35,741 nucleotides of DNA from CAXQRU01 sp964226685 (GCA_964226685.1 CAXQRU010000051.1:1-35741); one strand, 5' to 3'; counted from the stretch's first letter, positions 8,248-16,421 are shown. Numbers and translations: made by a program. Notes: generated by a model from the letters alone, not told the origin.

Positions 8248-8314
8248 GCTAGCTTGTTTAGGCTGTGTTGAAAAAAGCGCATGACGCAGGAATCTGGACG
8301 ACCGAGGAATTTTC

Positions 8315-8827
8315 ATGATCTTTGCTTTGAAAGCGGATACACCTAAACGCTCCATCTGGTTTGTTGTTTTTTGTCTTTTTTTCAGTAGCTTTGCTCTTGC
8401 TGAAGAATCTAAAAAGACGTCAATATATGATCACCCTGATTTTGACAGCTTACAAAAAGTATTAGCACAAATTGTAACCGAGCATTTTTATGGTCGACAA
8501 TTTGATCGTAACAGCGTCAATCACTTCTACATTGCACGCTATCCTAAAGATGCGATAGAGACCTTTATATTTTGGCAAGAAGGTCGCTTGTTGTGGCCAA
8601 TCTACTTAAAAGTTCCCGAGGGCATCGAGCCTTGGGAATCTGTCAAAATGCCCACTTACAAAACGGTCATCCAGTTAGATACCATGGTCGTTGCTGATGC
8701 TGAAGCAGTAGGAACGAGTACCTATTTAGTCGATAGAGCATGGGCGGCTGAAAAGATTTATCAAGCTGTCGTAGAAGGCGATTTAATTCCTGTTGACACT
8801 AATGCTAAAAAAGAGGGAAATGAATAA
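8315..8827 (+). CDS. hypothetical periplasmic protein, partner of downstream hydrolase
   Basis: I do not recognise a family. The 170-residue protein has a signal peptide (basic KR at 11–12, hydrophobic stretch 14–28, cleavage after FALA near 29), no lipobox Cys and no other membrane helix, so it should be soluble in the periplasm. The mature part is mixed and slightly acidic, with aromatic-rich stretches around FYIARYP, FIFWQEGRLLWPIYLKVP and WAAEKIYQ. GAGGA (8304–8308) supports ATG 8315. Its stop codon overlaps the ATG of the next gene by one base, so the two are translationally coupled. A signal-peptide protein paired with a cell-wall hydrolase that has none suggests a protector or immunity role; this is inference. 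Confidence 0.75.
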   Translation: MIFALKADTPKRSIWFVVFCLFFSSFALAEESKKTSIYDHPDFDSLQKVLAQIVTEHFYGRQFDRNSVNHFYIARYPKDAIETFIFWQEGRLLWPIYLKVPEGIEPWESVKMPTYKTVIQLDTMVVADAEAVGTSTYLVDRAWAAEKIYQAVVEGDLIPVDTNAKKEGNE

Positions 8828-9693
8828 TGGGACAATTTACCGATATTAGAAACCATGAAACCGCTGTTACATCACTCAGTCTTCCAACGGAGCAAAATAA
8901 GCGGCTACATCTAGTCGGAGTTAAGGCCCGTGTAGCCTCAGATATTAGCCTTAAAATTAGCTCAGACGCTGTTATTTCGGCAAAAATCAATGATGCTCCC
9001 TTTGATGGGCCTAAAGGCATTTGGGTGGTTGACCTATCCTCTAAGGCGAAACAGGGTAGTGCCACCGTGGAGGCCTACCATCAGAATACGTTAGTGGCAA
9101 AAATTGAAGTTTCTATTTTTCAGCGCAGCCCAATCCATTTACCATCTAAAGGAAAGCAGGCACTTCTTTCGCGGTTGTTTTTGGTGGAATCCATTAATCC
9201 GGGCAATATTCTTTACAACGAAAATGATGTTAAAACAGCACTCAAATGGATGAGAATTGTTATAGAAAATAGAAGCCGTCACTCAAACCCTCGCTTGTTT
9301 TATATTTACATGAGGCAAGGGGCATCCACCCATGATGTTTTCGATGTGGTAAAAGCAAAAGGGCAGTTCCACGGTTTTGAAAATTATCCCAGCTTAACTC
9401 CTGAGCTGTTAGGAAATATCAATCAAATTATGGGTATCGCAAATAATTACAATCACCCATTGAGAGAGCAGTATGCCGCCTTTGTTAATAACGTTATATG
9501 GGCTGCATCGAATGAATCCTACCTTACCATGGTAGATCCCAGCTCTGCGGGTTTGTATGGCTGGCGAACGCTAAATTCCAGTCATCCAGGTGGGAGTTTT
9601 GAGCGCTTTAAAGATTTAGCGGGTCAAACGTTTTACACCTTGAAAGGTACGGTGAGCTTGGTCAACGTGAAAACTCCTGGCCTGGCTTCATAG
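8827..9693 (+). CDS. putative SleB-like cell-wall hydrolase with N-terminal beta domain, no signal peptide
   Basis: 288 residues with no signal peptide and no membrane helix. Residues about 25–100 look like a beta-sandwich (alternating hydrophobic strands). Residues about 107–275 resemble the SleB/Hydrolase_2 peptidoglycan hydrolase fold: LLSRLFLVESINPG with Glu121 at the expected catalytic position, then ALKWMRIVIENR (138–149) matching the family's 'aWVilNR', then VFDVVKAKGQFHGF (171–184) matching 'dVvyqpgQFs'. The similarity is by eye only. If right, it cleaves peptidoglycan glycan strands, yet it has no Sec export signal and must leave the cell by lysis or a contact-dependent secretion system, or act on incoming material. 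It is coupled to the upstream periplasmic protein and convergent with the chemoreceptor gene 16 bases away. Confidence 0.6.
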   Translation: MGQFTDIRNHETAVTSLSLPTEQNKRLHLVGVKARVASDISLKISSDAVISAKINDAPFDGPKGIWVVDLSSKAKQGSATVEAYHQNTLVAKIEVSIFQRSPIHLPSKGKQALLSRLFLVESINPGNILYNENDVKTALKWMRIVIENRSRHSNPRLFYIYMRQGASTHDVFDVVKAKGQFHGFENYPSLTPELLGNINQIMGIANNYNHPLREQYAAFVNNVIWAASNESYLTMVDPSSAGLYGWRTLNSSHPGGSFERFKDLAGQTFYTLKGTVSLVNVKTPGLAS

Positions 9694-9709
9694 GCCTAGG
9701 AAAAGCAAT

Positions 9710-11383
9710 TTATTTAAAGAATGAAATGCTTTTCAGTAGGTCTTTACTGAGACGATCCAATTGTTGGCTCGACTCGGTAGTGCTTTTCATCTTCTCTGCG
9801 CTGTCTCTTGCGATATTTTTAATACGACTAGTGTTTTGCGCTATTTCTTGAGCAACCACATTTTGCTCGCTGGTGCCATGAGCAATTTGTGCGCTTTTCT
9901 CTAAAATATCGGTAATGGCGCCTTCAATAGAACGAAGGGATTCAGCCATCATTTGAGTTTGCTCAAGGTTCGCTTCAGATCGCTCCCTGGATGACATCAT
10001 GGTGCCAACAGCTGATTGGGTATCGGAAATAAGCCCTTCAATAATTCTTCGAATTTCTTCGGCGGATTCACCACTTCGTTTGGCCAGTGCTCGAACCTCA
10101 TCGGCAACGACCGCAAAACCTCGCCCTTGTTCTCCGGCGCGAGCTGCTTCAATTGCAGCGTTTAGCGCGAGCAAGTTGGTTTGCTCTGTCACTGAATGTA
10201 TCACTTCTAACATCGATTGAATTTCTGAAGTCCGTTTTTCAACTGCGCTAACCGCATCGGCTGCTACATCGATGTCGCCTGCTAATCTTTTCATTGAGTC
10301 GAGATTCACCTGAACCGATTTAGCACCTTCAGCCGTTTTTTGATTGGCATTATTGGCCGATTCCTTAACAGAGTCACCATTGATGGCAATTTCCTGTGCG
10401 CTCACTGACATCTCTTCAATAGCGGCTGCAATAGACGTTGTTTCCCCATCTTGCTGACGAATAGAGTGGTAAGTTTCAGTTGAGACTTGTTTCACTTCCT
10501 CAGCCGATTGTGACAAGACATTGGCTGATTTAGCCACGTTTGAAATCACCTCACTAATTTTGTTCAAGAAGGTATTCAAATTGCTACTGGCTTGACCAAT
10601 CTCATCTTTACTTTGATAGTCACTGCGAGGTGAGAGGTCGCCACTGGATACTCTTTGGAGAATTCCAGTCATCGCTTTAATAGGCTTTGACAAACTTAGA
10701 GAGCCCCAAAGACCGATCAAAACGAGTGCCACCATGCCAAATAGAGTGACTATTGTATTTTTGATCATGTTAGATGAAATCGTTGATTCGACTTGTTCAT
10801 CAGCATGACTAACCTGCTTGGCAACCGAGTCCAGATAAACGCCTGTACCAATCATCCAATTCCATTTTTTTAGACCAATGGCGTAAGATAATTTGGGTTC
10901 CTCCGCTTTTGTTGCGGGGTTGTACCAGGTATAGTCATAGAAGCCGCCGCCCTTTTTAGCGATGTCAATCAAATCTTTAATGACGGGTTTGCCGTTGGGA
11001 TCTTTTAGGTTGATCAAGTTTTGGCCTTCTTTATCGGGCTTGGCACGAAAGGCAAGATTGGTTCCATCGTATTGATAAACAAAGATATAATTGCCATCTT
11101 GGAAAGTCATGTTTTTGAGTATGGCCAAGGCTTGTTTCTGGGCTTCTTGGTCATCAGCTCCTGCATTATCATAGATGGGTTGAATAGAACTGACAGCGAT
11201 ATCGACATAATCTTGGATGGCTTTTTTGCTGTTGTCTTGAGCGTACTGCTCAAGTAGCGTAATACTGGTTTGGCCCAATTGGTTAACACTGCTATGAGAT
11301 AAAATGGACAGCAGAAGAGTGAGCAAAACCGCTGGCAAGACAGCAATAATCAAAATTTTGGTGTGTATACTAAGATTTTTCAT
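9710..11383 (-). CDS. methyl-accepting chemotaxis protein with periplasmic Cache domain
   Basis: Inner-membrane chemoreceptor of 557 aa. TM1 is about 9–29. A periplasmic single-Cache (sCache_2-like) sensor spans about 35–205, with FQDGNYIFVYQYDGTNLAF and WYNPATKAEEPKLSYA. TM2 is about 210–231, HAMP about 232–284, and the signalling hairpin has its conserved tip at 397–437 (EQTNLLALNAAIEAARAGEQ, then RGFAVVADEVRALAKRS). There is no C-terminal NWETF-type pentapeptide, so it probably lacks a CheR/CheB tether. sCache_2 receptors often sense small organic acids, but the ligand cannot be read from sequence. It stands alone, with no che genes nearby. Confidence 0.93.
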   Translation of the reverse strand: MKNLSIHTKILIIAVLPAVLLTLLLSILSHSSVNQLGQTSITLLEQYAQDNSKKAIQDYVDIAVSSIQPIYDNAGADDQEAQKQALAILKNMTFQDGNYIFVYQYDGTNLAFRAKPDKEGQNLINLKDPNGKPVIKDLIDIAKKGGGFYDYTWYNPATKAEEPKLSYAIGLKKWNWMIGTGVYLDSVAKQVSHADEQVESTISSNMIKNTIVTLFGMVALVLIGLWGSLSLSKPIKAMTGILQRVSSGDLSPRSDYQSKDEIGQASSNLNTFLNKISEVISNVAKSANVLSQSAEEVKQVSTETYHSIRQQDGETTSIAAAIEEMSVSAQEIAINGDSVKESANNANQKTAEGAKSVQVNLDSMKRLAGDIDVAADAVSAVEKRTSEIQSMLEVIHSVTEQTNLLALNAAIEAARAGEQGRGFAVVADEVRALAKRSGESAEEIRRIIEGLISDTQSAVGTMMSSRERSEANLEQTQMMAESLRSIEGAITDILEKSAQIAHGTSEQNVVAQEIAQNTSRIKNIARDSAEKMKSTTESSQQLDRLSKDLLKSISFFK

Positions 11384-11453
11384 CTATGAAGACTCATGCA
11401 GTAGTCAATAAATATAAGACTAGTTTAAAACCAGTGAATTACCAGGAAATGAG

Positions 11454-12134
11454 ATGACAAGTAACAGAGAAATTGATCTTCATGAGAGTTGGCTTGAGCA
11501 CCTTAGGCCGGAATTTGATCAAGCTTATATGCAACAGCTTAGAGCGTTTTTGGCTCAAGAAAAACGCAATGGAAAGGTGATTTATCCGCCGGGCGCTCAT
11601 ATCTTTAATGCCTTTAATTCTTCACCTTTTGACCAGGTGAAAGTCGTGATTCTTGGGCAAGACCCCTATCATGGCCCAGGACAGGCACATGGTTTGAGTT
11701 TTTCTGTGCCAGAGGGCGTGCCCCAGCCGCCCTCATTAAAAAATATTTACAAGGCTATCGAGATGCAGTTGGGAGTGAAAGCTCCGGCCAGCGGCTGTTT
11801 GCAGCATTGGGCCTTGCAAGGGGTGCTGCTGCTGAATGCAACATTGACAGTCGAGCAAAATAGAGCGGGTTCACACCAAAATAAGGGTTGGGAGTTGTTC
11901 ACGGATCGAGCTATCTCTTTACTAAGCGACAAGCGTGAGCATCTGGTATTTATGCTGTGGGGAAGTTTTGCGAGAAAGAAAAAGCAGCTAATTGATACTG
12001 GTCGTCATTGCGTTTTGGAATCAGCTCACCCATCACCATTGTCAGCACATCGAGGTTTTTTCACTAATAACCATTTTACGTTAGCCAACGAATATCTAAA
12101 GGCGCATCAGAAAGAGCCTATTGACTGGATTTAG
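11454..12134 (+). CDS. ung: uracil-DNA glycosylase
   Basis: Removes uracil from DNA and starts base-excision repair. Family 1 motifs: the water-activating loop GQDPYHG (68–74) with catalytic Asp70, PPSLKNIYK (92–100), and the minor-groove loop with HPSPLSAHR (192–200), where His192 stabilises the transition state. Length of 226 aa is typical. ATG 11454 is preceded by AGGAAA. It is convergent with the HDOD gene, 17 bases apart, with a shared hairpin. Confidence 0.97.
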   Translation: MTSNREIDLHESWLEHLRPEFDQAYMQQLRAFLAQEKRNGKVIYPPGAHIFNAFNSSPFDQVKVVILGQDPYHGPGQAHGLSFSVPEGVPQPPSLKNIYKAIEMQLGVKAPASGCLQHWALQGVLLLNATLTVEQNRAGSHQNKGWELFTDRAISLLSDKREHLVFMLWGSFARKKKQLIDTGRHCVLESAHPSPLSAHRGFFTNNHFTLANEYLKAHQKEPIDWI

Positions 12135-12153
12135 GGCTATCTTTGTTAGCCCT
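12133..12153. terminator. hairpin between convergent ung and HDOD genes
   Basis: AGGGCTA–TCTTTGT–TAGCCCT, a perfect 7-bp stem overlapping both stop codons. It could serve transcription from either side, but there is no long T-tract. Confidence 0.4.
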
Positions 12154-12988
12154 AGCCAGACAACATCGCCATTGCGGCCGCCATTTCCTCATCCATATTT
12201 TCCACTTCATCCGCATTGGTATCTATACCCAGTCGCTCAAAAGCGGTTACGGTACTGTAGTCAAGTTCGGCATAGTAGTGGTCTGAGCCGGCATAGCTTT
12301 GGAGCATGGCAACGGTTACTAAGTCAGCGTAATCAGCCTCTGGTTTTTGGCTGTCAAAGTTAAGATAGCTCATGGGTACCTGTTGTATTAAATCGGGAAA
12401 ATCCCATTTGGCCAAAATTTTCGAACCCAGAGAGGTATGCAAGTTCTCAATCACTTTATCCAACGACAGGCTATCCTTCAGCAGCGCAGGATGTTCTTCG
12501 GCGAAAGTCAATATTGGTAGCTCACCAATGCGGTGGGTGAGACCTGCCAACGTTGCCTTATCTGGTTTTAATGATTTTGCGCTGTGCTTACACAAGACAT
12601 GGCAGATGCCTGCAATTTCGCTCGAGCGCGTCCACACTTCTCTCAATCGCCTATCGATGATATCTGTCGTGGCCTGAAACATTTGTTCCATGGCCAAGCC
12701 CGTTGCTAAGTTACAAGTGTATTCCATCCCAAGTCGTGATAGCGCCATTTTTAAATCCTGTATTTCGCGTGAAGCACGTAATATAGGACTATTGGCTACC
12801 CTGATAATTCGGGCCGCGAGAGCAGGGTCTTTACCAATTTCAGCCGCCAATTTATTTAGATCAGCATTGGGGTCTTCGGCGACTTCTCTCACTCTCAATG
12901 CCACTTCTGGCAGTGTGGGAAGTAACAGTTTATCTTGCTCTAAAGCCTCCAAAATTTGGTGGCTGACCGTTTCAATTAGATCCCTCAT
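12152..12988 (-). CDS. HDOD-domain protein
   Basis: 278 residues matching the HDOD fold (HD-related output domain) over about 15–215: LLPTLPEVALRVREVAEDPN, the IGKDPALAARIIRVANSP block, ALSRLGMEYTCNLATGLAM, and a distant part around ATLAGLTHRIGELPIL. HDOD proteins usually lack phosphohydrolase metal ligands and act in signalling or stress responses; the specific role is unknown. The tail is acidic (NADEVENMDEEMAAAMAML). It lies 12 bases downstream of ygfZ on the same strand, so it is probably cotranscribed with it. Confidence 0.85.
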   Translation of the reverse strand: MRDLIETVSHQILEALEQDKLLLPTLPEVALRVREVAEDPNADLNKLAAEIGKDPALAARIIRVANSPILRASREIQDLKMALSRLGMEYTCNLATGLAMEQMFQATTDIIDRRLREVWTRSSEIAGICHVLCKHSAKSLKPDKATLAGLTHRIGELPILTFAEEHPALLKDSLSLDKVIENLHTSLGSKILAKWDFPDLIQQVPMSYLNFDSQKPEADYADLVTVAMLQSYAGSDHYYAELDYSTVTAFERLGIDTNADEVENMDEEMAAAMAMLSG

Positions 12989-13000
12989 AAGGACTCGCTA

Positions 13001-13969
13001 TCATGTTGTTTCTTTATTTATAGCATAGGGGAGCGACATCGGTTGTAATTTTTGCTGACTTTTCTCGATTATGTGCAACGTGGAGTTTGCTTGGTCATTA
13101 TTGACAACGGCTAATACGAGGTGTTCATCAGGTTGGCTATGATTGGCGCAAGAGCTAACCACTTCACCTGCCTTTTTTTCGGCTTCATCGACTATAGCCG
13201 TTCCTGGTGCCGCCTCGGTAGAGCTTGAGAACAAGTACATCCTCTTCTTTAACTTGCCGAGATAAGTCATTCGTGCGACCACTTCCTGCCCGGTATAGCA
13301 GCCTTTTTGGAAGCTAATGCCTTGAGCCACGGCTTGTAAATTGAGCATTTGGGGGATGAAGAATTCCAGCGTTTCAGGTTGCACCAGCCCAATTCCCGAG
13401 CGAGTCAAGAGATAATCTCCAAGGCTAGAGTTTTGTTTTTCAAACTCGGCATCAAGTCCTGACCAAAGATTTTTGGCTTTTTCAGCGTCCGAAGTACCCC
13501 AGAGTGTAAATGTCTCTGCAATAGAAATCTTTGATTCAGCTAAGAATGCTTGGGCCCGTTCAGTTAAATCTTGTCCACTCGTTGCCAGCCAGTAATAGGA
13601 AAGAGCGGTAATTGAGACATTTGAGAAGACGCTATATTTTTTCAATGAGTCGATGGCGATCGTTTCCATCGTATCTGGGACAATCAGTAAAATGGTTTGA
13701 TCGTCAATAGCTTTAGCTATGAAGTTAAAGCGTATTCGGCCTTTGTGATTACAGTGGGCTCCCAAGCTAAAATCAAGGGAGGCTAATTGTTTGATGTCAC
13801 AAGTCACTTGGCCTTGGAGAAATTTCACAGCGTCTGGCCCTTGCACAGCAATGGTGCATAATTGAGGCATCGCACAAAAGCCAGTAGGGGCCATGTCGAC
13901 ACTCGGAAAAATGATCGTGCCCGATGTGTGTATTGCACCTTGTTCGATTAAAAAAGTTTGCCAGCTCAT
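13001..13969 (-). CDS. ygfZ: folate-dependent Fe-S cluster assembly protein YgfZ
   Basis: Tetrahydrofolate-binding protein related to GcvT and needed for maintaining some Fe-S enzymes, including the MiaB class. The diagnostic KGCYTGQE motif falls at 222–229 with Cys224, close to E. coli Cys228. The chosen start (MSWQTF, 322 aa) has GAGGA six bases upstream. An upstream in-frame start at 14020 would add 17 residues but sits inside the probable −10 box, so it is unlikely. It heads a two-gene unit with the HDOD gene and is divergent from sdhE, a frequent neighbour. Confidence 0.92.
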   Translation of the reverse strand: MSWQTFLIEQGAIHTSGTIIFPSVDMAPTGFCAMPQLCTIAVQGPDAVKFLQGQVTCDIKQLASLDFSLGAHCNHKGRIRFNFIAKAIDDQTILLIVPDTMETIAIDSLKKYSVFSNVSITALSYYWLATSGQDLTERAQAFLAESKISIAETFTLWGTSDAEKAKNLWSGLDAEFEKQNSSLGDYLLTRSGIGLVQPETLEFFIPQMLNLQAVAQGISFQKGCYTGQEVVARMTYLGKLKKRMYLFSSSTEAAPGTAIVDEAEKKAGEVVSSCANHSQPDEHLVLAVVNNDQANSTLHIIEKSQQKLQPMSLPYAINKETT

Positions 13970-14018
13970 TGCAGTCCTCGTTAAGAGTTTCTTGTTCATC
14001 TGTGTCGATCTGGTTATC

Positions 14019-14046
14019 ATTATAGGGTTGCTTTTAAAAAGCTCAA
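14019..14046 (-). promoter_or_regulatory. putative sigma-70 promoter of ygfZ
   Basis: On the minus strand TTGAGC (14041–14046), a 16-base spacer and a perfect TATAAT (14019–14024) lie about 50 bases upstream of the ygfZ ATG. It lies between divergent ygfZ and sdhE. Confidence 0.55.
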
Positions 14047-14088
14047 CTAACTATCTATTGAGCCAACTAATTCTATAAAGAGACCGTC

Positions 14089-14340
14089 GTGGAAAAAAAT
14101 CGTGTGAAGTGGGCCAGCCGTAGAGGCATGCTGGAATTAGATCTACTATTGGGTAATTTTGTTGAAAATGCCTACGATGACCTCTCTTTGGATGTTAAGG
14201 AGCAATATTGGGCTTTGCTCGAATGTGAAGATCAAGATCTGTTCAATTGGTTGATTCACCGGTACCCAACTGAGAATGAATCATTGCAATCGATAGTCAA
14301 CACTATTAGAGATTGTATGCACCATTCACTGAAGAGCTAA
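14089..14340 (+). CDS. sdhE: FAD assembly factor SdhE
   Basis: Small cytoplasmic protein (83 aa; family 80–95) that promotes covalent FAD attachment to SdhA and FrdA. The defining RGMLELD motif (12–18) has the conserved Gly13 and Glu16. The start is GTG 14089, the best fit to family length. ygfX follows after 13 bases. The pair has also been described as CptB/CptA, a proposed type IV toxin–antitoxin system; the flavinylation role is better supported. Confidence 0.93.
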   Translation: MEKNRVKWASRRGMLELDLLLGNFVENAYDDLSLDVKEQYWALLECEDQDLFNWLIHRYPTENESLQSIVNTIRDCMHHSLKS

Positions 14341-14353
14341 CAAGAATATTCGC

Positions 14354-14740
14354 ATGGAAGCCAAAAATACCATTCATTGTTACCCTTCTCAGGCTTTTAA
14401 GCTTGGTACCTACATAATTATTTTCATTGCTGTCTATGGCACTTTGTCGTCGCCTTGGGTTTGGTGGTGGTTACTGCTGGTCATTATCTATGGTCATGTT
14501 AAGCAACCTGAAACCATAGCGTTTTATCACCAACAAGAACGCTGGTTTTTCAGGCTTGGAGACAATGATTTTCATATTGATCATTGTTGCTATATGAGTT
14601 CTTGGTTGTTGGTATTTAAAGGGCAGTCCCTGTGGGCCAAGCCAACTAAGGTCTATGTTTGGTTCGATAGCTGCGATCGAACAGCATTTTTTAGGCTCAA
14701 AGCCTTGGCGCGATTTTGGTTTAAGGCTCCTCGATACTAG
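14354..14740 (+). CDS. ygfX: YgfX family membrane protein (CptA-like)
   Basis: 128 residues with a helical hairpin in the membrane (about 17–48, rich in Ile and Trp: YIIIFIAVYG, SPWVWWWLLLVIIYG), followed by a cytoplasmic beta-rich tail ending RLKALARFWFKAPRY, typical of YgfX. In E. coli YgfX was reported to affect MreB/FtsZ as toxin CptA opposite SdhE/CptB, but this is disputed. The family is identified by context after sdhE and by general architecture, as sequence conservation is low. Its stop shares the palindrome CTAG with the convergent nadB stop. Confidence 0.8.
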   Translation: MEAKNTIHCYPSQAFKLGTYIIIFIAVYGTLSSPWVWWWLLLVIIYGHVKQPETIAFYHQQERWFFRLGDNDFHIDHCCYMSSWLLVFKGQSLWAKPTKVYVWFDSCDRTAFFRLKALARFWFKAPRY

Positions 14741-16347
14741 TTCACAATAATATTCTGTGCGGCAAAATTGGTTGGAACTAAAATCGTATCCCTAGCGATT
14801 TCTCCTAAATTGGGGTAGTCGAGAGAATAGTGCAAGCCGCGGCTTTCTTTGCGTTCCTGTGCTGAACGAATGATGAGATGGGCAACCATAGCCAGATTGC
14901 GCAGCTCAATTAGGTCATTGCTGACTTTGTAATTGCTATAGTATTCCAGTATTTCTCGCTGCAGCAGCTTAATTCGGTGTTGTGCCCGTTCGAGGCGTTT
15001 TGCAGTTCTAACAATGCCCACATAGTCCCACATGAAGCGTCTAAGCTCATCCCAGTTATGCGAGATAACGACATCTTCATCAGAGTTAACCACGCGAGAC
15101 TCATCCCATGGCTTGGCTTGCTCGGGAGTTGAGACGGAAGCAATCGTTGCTTTTATATGTTCGGCGCTAGAGCGGGCATAGACAATACATTCTAATAGTG
15201 AGTTGCTTGCCATACGATTCGCGCCATGTAAGCCCGTAAAAGAAACCTCACCAATAGCGTATAGGTTTTGCAAATCGGTTTGGCCAAACTGGTTAACCAC
15301 TACACCTCCACAAGTGTAATGTGCGGCGGGAACGACTGGAATGGCCTCCTTTGTGATGTCGATACCGTAATCAAGACATTGTTGTTTAACCGTCGGGAAG
15401 TGCTCATTAATAAATTCAGCAGGTTTGTGGCTAATATCCAAAAATACATTATCACAGCCCAAGCGCTTAATTTCATGGTCAATGGCGCGAGCGACGATAT
15501 CCCTGGGAGCTAACTCGCCGCGAGGGTCGAAATTGTCCATGAAACGCTCTCCGCTGGGCAGTTTCAGGAGTGCGCCTTCCCCACGAAGCGCTTCCGTCAT
15601 TAGGAGGGTTTTGGCCTTGGAGTGATAAAGACAGGTTGGGTGGAACTGATTGAATTCCATGTTGGCCACCCGGCATCCAGCTCGCCATGCCATCGCAATC
15701 CCATCACCCGAGGCGCCATCGGGATTACTGGTATAAAGGTAGGCCTTGCTGGCGCCACCAGTAGCCAATATGACCACTTTGGCCTGAAATAAGTTAACGG
15801 TGTCAGCCTGCCGATCAAAGACATAGGCCCCACTGCAGCGCATTCTTTTGCTATGGGTATCGGCTTGCTGGATTAAATCAATGGCGATGTGGTTTTCATA
15901 CAAGCTAACATTTTCGGCATTGCGAACCTGATCTACGAGCCGAGTGTGCACCTCTTTGCCAGTAGCATCGGCGCTGTGAATGATTCTCCGATGGCTGTGT
16001 CCACCTTCTTTGGTCAAGTGATAATGGCCATCTTCTGTATCAAACGACACGCCCTGTTCAATGAGCCATTCGATGGCGGACTTGCTGTTTTCCACTGTAA
16101 ATCGGACTGCTTCGGGGTGACAAAGCCCAGCCCCTGCTTTTAAGGTATCTTCTATGTGGGCTTCGATGGAGTCCTTATCGTCAAGCACGGCCGCGATGCC
16201 ACCTTGGGCGTACCAGGTGGAGCCAGCATCTAAAGAAGCTTTACTAAGAACAGCCACCGAGCATTGTTGAGATAAATTCAAAGCCAAGGTGAGACCGGCG
16301 GCTCCGCTTCCTATGATTAAAACATCGTGACAGTGTCGAGCATTCAT
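14737..16347 (-). CDS. nadB: L-aspartate oxidase
   Basis: FAD enzyme that oxidises aspartate to iminoaspartate, the first step of bacterial NAD synthesis with NadA. It shows an N-terminal dinucleotide fold (DVLIIGSGAAGLTLAL), active-site stretches EFNQFHPTCLY, RGEGA and ARAIDHEI, HYTCGGVVV, and FTGLHGANRMASNSLLECIV. From ATG 16347 it is 536 aa (E. coli 540). Upstream in-frame ATGs at 16359 and 16389 would add 4 or 14 residues; the latter overlaps the promoter region. It is divergent from rpoE, the usual arrangement in gammaproteobacteria. It overlaps ygfX by 4 bases tail to tail. Confidence 0.96.
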   Translation of the reverse strand: MNARHCHDVLIIGSGAAGLTLALNLSQQCSVAVLSKASLDAGSTWYAQGGIAAVLDDKDSIEAHIEDTLKAGAGLCHPEAVRFTVENSKSAIEWLIEQGVSFDTEDGHYHLTKEGGHSHRRIIHSADATGKEVHTRLVDQVRNAENVSLYENHIAIDLIQQADTHSKRMRCSGAYVFDRQADTVNLFQAKVVILATGGASKAYLYTSNPDGASGDGIAMAWRAGCRVANMEFNQFHPTCLYHSKAKTLLMTEALRGEGALLKLPSGERFMDNFDPRGELAPRDIVARAIDHEIKRLGCDNVFLDISHKPAEFINEHFPTVKQQCLDYGIDITKEAIPVVPAAHYTCGGVVVNQFGQTDLQNLYAIGEVSFTGLHGANRMASNSLLECIVYARSSAEHIKATIASVSTPEQAKPWDESRVVNSDEDVVISHNWDELRRFMWDYVGIVRTAKRLERAQHRIKLLQREILEYYSNYKVSNDLIELRNLAMVAHLIIRSAQERKESRGLHYSLDYPNLGEIARDTILVPTNFAAQNIIVN

Positions 16348-16379
16348 TAAAAAAACCATCTTACATTTCAGTGGGGTAG

Positions 16380-16388
16380 AGTATACCA
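16380..16388 (-). promoter_or_regulatory. putative extended −10 promoter of nadB
   Basis: On the minus strand the sequence reads TGGTATACT: an extended −10 (TGn plus TATACT) about 33 bases upstream of the preferred nadB ATG. No clear −35 box is seen. It lies next to the divergent sigma-E promoter of rpoE. Confidence 0.45.
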
Positions 16389-16392
16389 TGTT

Positions 16393-16421
16393 GGAACTTT
16401 AGTGGTGATGGTGTTGTCATA
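16393..16421 (+). promoter_or_regulatory. sigma-E type autoregulatory promoter of rpoE
   Basis: GGAACTT (16393–16399), a 16-base spacer, then GTCATA (16416–16421). This matches the sigma-E consensus GGAACTT–N15/16–GTCAAA at the −35 exactly and at 5 of 6 −10 positions. It would give a leader of about 60 bases before the rpoE ATG. RpoE promoting its own operon is established in related bacteria. Confidence 0.75.

Noticed and set aside
9688..9709. Terminator between the hydrolase and chemoreceptor genes
   Set aside because: Only a short TAGGCCTA palindrome is present, with no stable stem or T-tract.
12121..13028. Plus-strand open frames opposite the HDOD gene
   Set aside because: Low-complexity shadows of HDOD codons; the minus-strand gene has a recognisable domain.
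15268..16143. Several plus-strand frames opposite nadB
   Set aside because: Shadows of a strongly conserved enzyme; no independent evidence.
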